Assembly: GCA_017517985.1 (NCBI GenBank)
Contig: JAFWWX010000216.1
Coordinates: forward strand, 1-17,717
DNA length: 17,717 nt
Source of the DNA: Clostridia bacterium
Lineage (GTDB): Bacteria > Bacillota_A > Clostridia > Oscillospirales > CAG-382
Reading direction: 5' to 3'
The notes beneath the pieces were generated by a model. That model searched no databases and had not been told where the DNA came from. It worked only from the letters and a program-made list of their open reading frames with translations. The position numbers and the translations under genes are program-made. Positions 1 through 4,997 of this stretch are shown here, piece after piece (within the stretch, counting starts at the first letter, position 1; each line of letters begins with the position of its first letter).

Positions 1-1
1 C

Positions 2-151
2 CGGGACGAGGCGGAGGAAGGAAAAATAAAATTCGCCGTCATCTGCGGGCGGTACGAGGGCAAGTGGATACTGTGCCGGCACCTACCCTTTCAAAATATG
101 CTTGACAAAGCTATTGTTTTAAACTATAATTTAATTAGAAAAGAATTATAA
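2..151 (+). pseudogene. Truncated N-terminal fragment of a Nudix hydrolase
   Basis: Frame 2 is open from the window edge to a TAA at 149-151. Its first ~29 residues, including KFAVICGRYEGKWILCRH, match the usual opening of small Nudix hydrolases (8-oxo-dGTP diphosphatase type), where a first strand is followed by a GKW-(hydrophobic)-RH stretch. The expected continuation to the Nudix box is missing. After about base 88 the frame reads into the AT-rich xerD promoter and soon stops. The first 90 bases are clearly richer in G+C than what follows, so the homology and the composition break at the same place. This may be a decayed gene, a recombination junction or an assembly join. The beginning lies outside the window. 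Confidence 0.5.
102..130 (+). promoter_or_regulatory. Consensus sigma-A promoter of the tyrosine recombinase gene
   Basis: TTGACA (102-107) and TATAAT (125-130) are both perfect consensus hexamers with an exact 17-base spacer. Transcription should begin near 137, leaving a leader of about 38 bases before the ATG at 175. No other promoter in the window matches the consensus this fully. Confidence 0.85.
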
Positions 152-174
152 TTTTATTTAATTTGGAGTTTATA

Positions 175-1203
175 ATGCCTGATTTGAATTTTAATGATGC
201 ACCGTCAACGGTACAGAAGTTTTTAAATTTTATGCTTGTAACAAAAGGCAGAAGCGTAAATACTGTTCATCAATATTATCACGATTTAAGAACTTTCTAC
301 AGATATATGCTTACGAAGAAACACCCTATAAAGTATAAGGATTACTGTGAGGGAGATCTTAGCTTTAATGAAGTTGATGACAAGCTTGTTTTATCGGTAG
401 ATTCCGGTGATGTACTGGATTTTCTTGCCTATTGTTCAAAGGTCAAAAACAATCAACCTGCTGCAAGAAACAGAAAGCTTTCTGCGATAAGAGCTTTATA
501 TAAATTTCTTACAAAGAACGAAAAGCTTCTTGGGAAGGACCCAACAGAGTATATTGAAGGCTCAAAAAAACCGAAGCGACTTCCGAAGTTTCTTGATATT
601 GGTGAATCCAAACTCCTTCTTGAATCAGTTCAGGGAAAGAATTATGAGCGTGATTTTGCAATCATTACTCTTTTTCTGAATCTTGGACTTAGAGTTTCAG
701 AGCTTGTCGGACTTAATCTTAAGGATATAAGCAGAAATTTTGAAACAATACGGGTTATAGGCAAAGGAAATAAAGAACGTGTACTATACCTTAACGCTGC
801 ATGTGAAGCTGCTATAAAAGCTTATCTTGATATAAGACCAAAAAATGCAAAACACGAATCTGAAAATGCACTTTTTATATCAAGAAATAGAAACAGAATA
901 AGTAAACAGACAGTTCAGTGGCTTATATACAAATATCTTCGTGAAGCAGGACTTGACAGACCCGGTATGTCTGTCCATAAACTCAGACATACTGCAGCAA
1001 CACTGATGTATCAACACGGACACACAGATGTCAGAATACTTAAGGATATTCTCGGCCACGAAAACCTTGCAACAACAGAGATATACACCCACATAAGTGA
1101 TGAACAGCTAAAAAAAGCATCTGAATCAAATCCGTTATCAAGCATAAAACCTGCAAGAAAAAAAGAAAAAGTTACAGAGTCAGATGAAGAATCCGAAGAT
1201 TAA
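175..1203 (+). CDS. XerC/XerD-like tyrosine recombinase (site-specific integrase)
   Basis: This 342-residue tyrosine recombinase cuts and rejoins DNA through a covalent 3'-phosphotyrosine. An N-terminal SAM-like core-binding domain (about residues 8-120, with an unusual insertion around 47-75) precedes the catalytic domain (about 135-320). The full active-site set is visible: Arg173 in LGLRVSEL, Lys197 in GKGNKER, His268 and Arg271 in VHKLRHTAA, His295 in LGHE and Tyr304 in EIYTH. The tail is charged (KKEK, then DEESED). The frame opens at a TTG at 163, but that triplet overlaps the ribosome site GGAG (165-168), which sits six bases before the ATG at 175, so I chose 175. It has its own promoter and terminator, and there is no excisionase or phage gene nearby. 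A housekeeping XerD-like role is likely, though a dif partner site was not seen. Confidence 0.9.
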   Translation: MPDLNFNDAPSTVQKFLNFMLVTKGRSVNTVHQYYHDLRTFYRYMLTKKHPIKYKDYCEGDLSFNEVDDKLVLSVDSGDVLDFLAYCSKVKNNQPAARNRKLSAIRALYKFLTKNEKLLGKDPTEYIEGSKKPKRLPKFLDIGESKLLLESVQGKNYERDFAIITLFLNLGLRVSELVGLNLKDISRNFETIRVIGKGNKERVLYLNAACEAAIKAYLDIRPKNAKHESENALFISRNRNRISKQTVQWLIYKYLREAGLDRPGMSVHKLRHTAATLMYQHGHTDVRILKDILGHENLATTEIYTHISDEQLKKASESNPLSSIKPARKKEKVTESDEESED

Positions 1204-1209
1204 TTATAA

Positions 1210-2187
1210 TTATCCTCTGTCGGTGAAGATCGGTTCATCGACGGAGGTTATTTTTTCCAATCCTTCTTTTTTGTAGTATGGGTCAATCATATACTTTTTG
1301 ATTACTGGATAAGAGGAGAAACCGCATATAAACATAAGAATTCCGGGTGTAATCAAAAACGGCATTATAACACCCAACATCGGAATTGTAAAGAGCAGAT
1401 AGATGTTTACAAAAAGAACAAGGATAACCCCTATCCACGCTACTATATTTCTTTTAAAGCCTACAACTGCAAAAATAAATGAGTTCTTCAGTATTTTTAC
1501 AATACTAAGGTCAAAGGTGATAAGAAGTGTATACATATAAAATCTCATTGTGAGATAAATCAAGAACAAAAGAATTTCTGCAAACAGCATAACATTCACA
1601 ACATAAGCACCGGAATTTACAAAGTATGTCATAGTACCATATCCTAATATGAATAGGAAAAGTGCATCAAGCACACCAAGAATAAGCCCTTGTTTAAAAT
1701 TCTTTTTAACAGCAGAGAAAAAGTCGGAGAAAAGGAATGTAGGCTCTCCTCTTACAAAGCTTCTTGTTACATATGATGCACCAACACTCGAAATACCGTT
1801 TGTTAAAATGATAAGCAGTGTAAGTCCACCAAATACGTTTGCAATAGTTGTTGGAACAGACAAGACAACATTTTCTCCAATCACCGATGTAAGCATACTT
1901 AAATAAGGAGTATCACCGTATTGAACCATACCTAACAGTTGTGGATAGAAAGGTGACGCTGGTGCTGTTGTTTCTGCAAAGAAAACGCCGGATAAATATA
2001 TAAGTCCGAAAAAAATCGGAAAATTCACTATGATATACAGCATATTCAGAGCGGAAATATTCCAGAATCTGGTCTTCAGAACTCTTAAGAAACCATAAAT
2101 ATCATTTTTTTCCTCTTTCAAAGCCTGTGACTTACTGATTCCTTTTCCCATTTTGTTCATATCAAACAATTTAAAAGTCTTTTTCAA
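1210..2187 (-). CDS. DUF624 (YesL-like) integral membrane protein
   Basis: The product is a 325-residue polytopic membrane protein. After a basic cytoplasmic N-terminus (1-40) come about six hydrophobic segments: roughly 45-70, 112-130, 167-190, 196-215, 236-262 and 264-290. Two stretches recall DUF624 proteins: the opening LKTRFWNISALNMLY and a ...VTRSFVRGEPTFLFSDFFSAVKKNFKQ-like cytoplasmic loop at about 139-166. An outside loop with Thr/Pro residues (71-108) is longer than usual. DUF624 proteins often sit near ABC sugar transporters; none is seen here, and the molecular function is unknown. Its ribosome site AAGGAGA (2194-2200) contains the stop codon of proC, so the two genes are tightly coupled and this is the last gene of a leftward operon. 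Confidence 0.72.
   Translation of the reverse strand: MKKTFKLFDMNKMGKGISKSQALKEEKNDIYGFLRVLKTRFWNISALNMLYIIVNFPIFFGLIYLSGVFFAETTAPASPFYPQLLGMVQYGDTPYLSMLTSVIGENVVLSVPTTIANVFGGLTLLIILTNGISSVGASYVTRSFVRGEPTFLFSDFFSAVKKNFKQGLILGVLDALFLFILGYGTMTYFVNSGAYVVNVMLFAEILLFLIYLTMRFYMYTLLITFDLSIVKILKNSFIFAVVGFKRNIVAWIGVILVLFVNIYLLFTIPMLGVIMPFLITPGILMFICGFSSYPVIKKYMIDPYYKKEGLEKITSVDEPIFTDRG
1214..1256 (+). terminator. Rho-independent terminator of the recombinase gene
   Basis: The arms 1214-1227 and 1234-1247 pair over 14 positions (two G-T wobbles) around the six-base loop GATCGG. A T-rich tract ending in TTTTTT (to 1256) follows. The stem starts 11 bases past the recombinase stop. It lies inside the last codons of the convergent DUF624 gene, so it does double duty as coding sequence. 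The left side has no T-run in the minus direction, so it probably stops rightward transcription only. Confidence 0.85.
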
Positions 2188-2198
2188 TTTCTATCTCC

Positions 2199-3002
2199 TT
2201 ATTTTCCAAGTTCAACCGCTCTTTTGGTACAGGCACTCATTGCCTCAAATAATACTTTTTCAAACCCATTTCGCTTCAGGCTATCAAGAGCTGCCTCTGT
2301 TGTTCCCTTTTTTGATTTAACTACTGATATAAGCTCTTCCGGAGATTTATCGGAGGATATAAGCATTTTTGCAGCACCTAACATTGCATTCTGAGCCATT
2401 ATACGCGCTGCGTTTTCGTCTATCCCCTCACCTTTTGCATATTCAATCATAATTCTTATTATTTCATAAAAATATGCAGGGCTTGATGAATTTACTGAAA
2501 TAATAGCGTTCATCTGCGATTCAGGTATAGAAGCAACTTCACCGCCAAAAGCAAAAATACCGCATATTTTAGAATAATCCTTGTCGTTAACAAGACTGTT
2601 CCTTGATATTGCTGTTGCTCCGACGCCGATGAGAATTGGTGCATTGGGCATAACTCTGATTACAGCAACATCGCATCCAAAGGACTTGCAAATATAATCT
2701 GTAGATATACCTGCACAGATAGATATATATTTTTTGCTGCTGTAGTTGTCACATTGGTCTTTGATTTGGTCAATAACAGTGCGTATGTCCTGCGGCTTAA
2801 CAGATATTAAAACGTAATCAGCGCCTGAAATTGCGCTCTTTAAAATTGTTTCTGTTTTTGCTCCTAGTTTTGCAGCTTCTTCAAGCTGTGTTTCGGATGT
2901 ATCATAAGCACAAAAAACATCGGGGGAAATTCTCCCGCTTTTTTTTACTGAGCCTATAATCGCACGCGCCATATTCCCTGCTCCGATTACTGCTATTTTC
3001 AT
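2199..3002 (-). CDS. proC: Pyrroline-5-carboxylate reductase
   Basis: This enzyme catalyses the last step of proline synthesis, the NAD(P)H-dependent reduction of 1-pyrroline-5-carboxylate, in the cytoplasm. The 267 residues fit the family length. The N-terminal Rossmann fold opens with VIGAGNMA (5-12), continues with ISVKPQDI (66-73) and VMPNAP (117-122), and leads into the helical dimerisation domain with SSPAY (173-177) and GTTEAAL (233-239). Two normally strict positions differ: the usual SGPAY reads SSPAY, and the usual SPGGTT reads SKKGTT, both in the substrate/dimer region. The remainder looks intact, so I expect an active enzyme but cannot prove it. The start is supported by AGAGGA (3011-3016), eight bases upstream. 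It lies second in a leftward operon with the Nudix protein and DUF624. Confidence 0.93.
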   Translation of the reverse strand: MKIAVIGAGNMARAIIGSVKKSGRISPDVFCAYDTSETQLEEAAKLGAKTETILKSAISGADYVLISVKPQDIRTVIDQIKDQCDNYSSKKYISICAGISTDYICKSFGCDVAVIRVMPNAPILIGVGATAISRNSLVNDKDYSKICGIFAFGGEVASIPESQMNAIISVNSSSPAYFYEIIRIMIEYAKGEGIDENAARIMAQNAMLGAAKMLISSDKSPEELISVVKSKKGTTEAALDSLKRNGFEKVLFEAMSACTKRAVELGK

Positions 3003-3032
3003 TTATGTATTCCTCTATGTGTTGTATATGTT

Positions 3033-3072
3033 GAAAAGTGATTATTGTGTTTACTCACAACAATCACTTTTC
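3033..3072 (-). other. Intercistronic hairpin between the Nudix gene and proC
   Basis: Arms 3033-3049 and 3056-3072 form a 17-bp stem with one A/C mismatch and a six-base loop. The stop codon of the Nudix gene (3064-3066) lies in one arm. On the leftward strand the stem ends in CTTTTC but no T-run follows, so it is a poor intrinsic terminator. It could reduce readthrough into proC or protect the upstream message end. Confidence 0.6.
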
Positions 3073-3843
3073 AGATGTTTCAGATTGCATTTGTGAAACA
3101 AATTTATCAGCTTTTGAAAGAATAGATCTGTCATGAGGATAATTAAGAATCTTCATTCCTTCGTCTAAAGTTACAAGTATATATTCTGATATTTCGCGGA
3201 TATTCATTTCAATATCCTTTGTCAAAAATGGTGCAACAAAATAAACTGCCTGTTTTTTAACAAAACTGTTTACTGAATAATTGTAATATTCTCTGAAGCC
3301 CGGTATCACATTGGTGTGGACACCTGTTTCTTCCCAGACCTCTCTTTCCGCAGTTGTTTTTTCGGATTCACCATATTCAATATGTCCTTTGGGAAATCCG
3401 ATGTGGCCGGACATATTTTTTATTAGTAAAAATCTTCGTATTCCGTCTTCCTCGGTGTAGAGAACTGCGCCGCAGCTCTTTTCGTACAAGCAAATATATG
3501 AACAAACTTGTTTGTTTATATACTGTTCGAGCAGTTTAGATAGCGCCGGTTCATAAAATATATATCCTCCAGGTGCAATAACCCAGCTGTCTTTTCTTGT
3601 TTCGCGATTTTTAATAACAGCTATGATTTCACCAGTATATTCAGAAAGAGGCTGTTCAACGCCTACAACAAATGCATTACGCTCCGGGGTGTTATTTTCT
3701 GTGTATATCATACCGCAATTTACAGTGTGTCTTCTTTTGTCTTCACCGAAAACTCTGTATGTACCTGTTATTTTAACAGTAACTCTTTTGCCCATAATAA
3801 ATTTTGTGCCTTTATTAACATTTGTTTTATTAAGCGAAGTCAA
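3064..3843 (-). CDS. Pyrophosphatase-like domain fused to a Nudix hydrolase
   Basis: The 259-residue protein has two parts. Residues about 14-110 (GKRVTVKITG... VNCGMIY ... AFVVGVEQPLSEYTG, IAVIKN, WVIAP) resemble the small 'inorganic pyrophosphatase-like' proteins of Firmicutes. Residues about 122-250 form a Nudix domain with a complete box, G153 to V175 (GX5EX7REVWEETGV). The preceding GFPKGH resembles diadenosine tetraphosphate (Ap4A) hydrolases, so the substrate is probably a dinucleoside polyphosphate or similar. The acidic metal residues of true family I pyrophosphatases are not evident, so the first domain may only bind ligand. Translation starts at TTG (3843), justified by a near-perfect ribosome site GGAGGTGA just upstream. 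It is first in the leftward operon and has its own promoter at 3908-3936. Confidence 0.85.
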   Translation of the reverse strand: MTSLNKTNVNKGTKFIMGKRVTVKITGTYRVFGEDKRRHTVNCGMIYTENNTPERNAFVVGVEQPLSEYTGEIIAVIKNRETRKDSWVIAPGGYIFYEPALSKLLEQYINKQVCSYICLYEKSCGAVLYTEEDGIRRFLLIKNMSGHIGFPKGHIEYGESEKTTAEREVWEETGVHTNVIPGFREYYNYSVNSFVKKQAVYFVAPFLTKDIEMNIREISEYILVTLDEGMKILNYPHDRSILSKADKFVSQMQSETSEK

Positions 3844-3847
3844 AATA

Positions 3848-3855
3848 TCACCTCC
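3848..3855 (-). promoter_or_regulatory. Strong ribosome binding site selecting a TTG start
   Basis: GGAGGTGA on the minus strand pairs with eight bases of the 16S rRNA tail. Its core is seven bases from the TTG at 3843-3841. The next in-frame ATG (the Met of MGKR, residue 17) has no comparable site, so the TTG is preferred. Confidence 0.75.
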
Positions 3856-3907
3856 AATTGTGTTGACATAAATAGAACAATTCTACTCTTATTATATTAT
3901 TTTATAT

Positions 3908-3936
3908 ATTATATCATATAAATATAATTATTGCAA
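3908..3936 (-). promoter_or_regulatory. Promoter of the Nudix-proC-DUF624 operon
   Basis: Read leftward: TTGCAA (3936-3931), a 17-base spacer, then TATAAT (3913-3908). A TGA directly before the -10 box makes it an extended -10 element. The transcript would begin near 3901 and leave a ~58-base leader before the TTG start. Confidence 0.7.
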
Positions 3937-4053
3937 TATCCTACACTTATAAATTTAAAAAATATATATTATTTTTATATAAAAAATATAAAAGTTACGA
4001 CTAAACATTTTTTTATTATCATAGATATATAAAAAATGTTATTGGAGGACATT

Positions 4054-4731
4054 ATGTTTTTGTTTGGTTCTGTTGCAATACTGGGAGCATACTGTTTATT
4101 TTTGAAAATAACTTCAAATTCAGCATTTCCACCTCCCCTTTCGTTAGATGAAGAAAAAAAGTATTTTAAGGAAGCAAAAAAAGGTAATATGGATGCAAGA
4201 AATATTCTTATTGAACGAAATTTAAGGCTTGTTGCTCATATTGCAAAAAAATACGCATCTTCCGGATACGAGCAAGACGATCTTATATCTGTAGGTTCAA
4301 TCGGACTTATAAAAGCAATAGATTCCTATAATCCTCACAGTGGAACGAAATTTGCAACATACGCCGGAAAATGTCTTCAGAACGAGATATTGATGTTTTT
4401 TAGGTCCCAGAAAAAAATCGCAGCAGAGACTCTTATGTCCGACGCAGTTGATACGGATAAAGACGGCAACCCGCTGACATATATGGATATTATATGTTGT
4501 GAGGATAACATACTTGATGAAATTGAACTGAGGATAAACAGCCGAAAGGCACTGAAAGCTGTTAACGAAAAACTTGACAGACGAGAAAAAGAAATAATTG
4601 TTTTAAGATATGGACTTAACGGATTAAAACCGATTACACAACGCGAGATTGCTCAAAAGCTCGGAATTTCCCGCAGTTATGTTTCCCGTCTTGAGAAAAG
4701 CGCACTTGAAAAATTAAGATTATGTTTTTAA
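4054..4731 (+). CDS. sigK: Sporulation sigma factor sigma-K (pro-sigma-K)
   Basis: This is the late mother-cell sigma factor of endospore formation. The 225-residue product begins with a hydrophobic pro-sequence (MFLFGSVAILGAYCLFLK, about residues 1-20), which in the family is removed by the SpoIVFB membrane protease, followed by FPPPLS, matching the FPQPLS of Bacillus sigma-K. Sigma-70 region 2 covers about 50-117 (NLRLVAHIAKKYA, DLISVGSIGLIKAI, KFATYAGKCLQNEI). Region 4 carries the helix-turn-helix TQREIAQKLGISRSYVSRLE (195-214). The frame extends to an ATG at 4036, but GGAGG at 4044-4048 lies between that and the ATG at 4054, so I use 4054. It is shorter than the 241-residue Bacillus protein only at the C-terminus. 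The gene is uninterrupted, with no skin element. Promoter not identified; the upstream region is extremely AT-rich. Confidence 0.93.
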   Translation: MFLFGSVAILGAYCLFLKITSNSAFPPPLSLDEEKKYFKEAKKGNMDARNILIERNLRLVAHIAKKYASSGYEQDDLISVGSIGLIKAIDSYNPHSGTKFATYAGKCLQNEILMFFRSQKKIAAETLMSDAVDTDKDGNPLTYMDIICCEDNILDEIELRINSRKALKAVNEKLDRREKEIIVLRYGLNGLKPITQREIAQKLGISRSYVSRLEKSALEKLRLCF

Positions 4732-4737
4732 GATGTT

Positions 4738-4950
4738 TTATAAAATTACATCACGAATAAACTCTGTAAACGAAATAATTAGATATGATATAAGAAAAAA
4801 AATAATCTGATAGTATGTTCTGACATTATACATGGACAAAATTATACATACAAGAGTTCCGGAAAACAGCTCTAAATCAAATTTTCTGTCAAGAACAAAT
4901 CTATTATAAAATATAGTAAAACATATAAAAATCCATACAAAGTAAATCAT
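4738..4950 (-). CDS. Small two-segment membrane protein, function unknown
   Basis: A 70-residue protein from the ATG at 4950 has two strongly hydrophobic stretches (about 2-16 and 30-58) separated by a short basic/acidic loop (RFVLDRKFDLELF). I do not recognise a family. The frame extends upstream to another ATG at 5001 that overlaps the stop of the glycosidase gene (ATGA), which would give 87 residues, but the added residues are encoded by a terminator hairpin and no ribosome site precedes that start. For the ATG at 4950, the G-run of the hairpin's downstream arm (4961-4965) lies ten bases upstream and could act as ribosome site. Expression would then depend on readthrough from the glycosidase gene. 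It ends six bases from the convergent sigK stop. Confidence 0.55.
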   Translation of the reverse strand: MIYFVWIFICFTIFYNRFVLDRKFDLELFSGTLVCIILSMYNVRTYYQIIFFLISYLIISFTEFIRDVIL

Positions 4951-4953
4951 TAT

Positions 4954-4989
4954 AAAAACACCCCCGATATTATTATCGGCGGTGTTTTT
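4954..4989 (-). terminator. Terminator after the SLH glycosidase gene (probably bidirectional)
   Basis: Arms 4954-4968 and 4975-4989 pair over 14 of 15 positions, with one C/C mismatch on this strand and a six-base loop. Each strand ends in five Ts inside the stem. Read leftward it lies just beyond the glycosidase stop (4998); read rightward it could catch sigK transcripts. Confidence 0.75.
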
Positions 4990-4997
4990 GATTATAT

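Noticed and set aside
163..174. TTG start for the recombinase giving 346 residues
   Set aside because: The TTG overlaps the GGAG ribosome site that serves the ATG at 175.
4020..4027. CATAGATA resembling a sigma-E -10 box before sigK
   Set aside because: No matching -35 element was found at the proper distance in this AT-rich tract.
4036..4053. ATG at 4036 as start of sigK
   Set aside because: The GGAGG at 4044-4048 lies after it, and sigma-K family pro-sequences begin with the hydrophobic stretch that starts at 4054.
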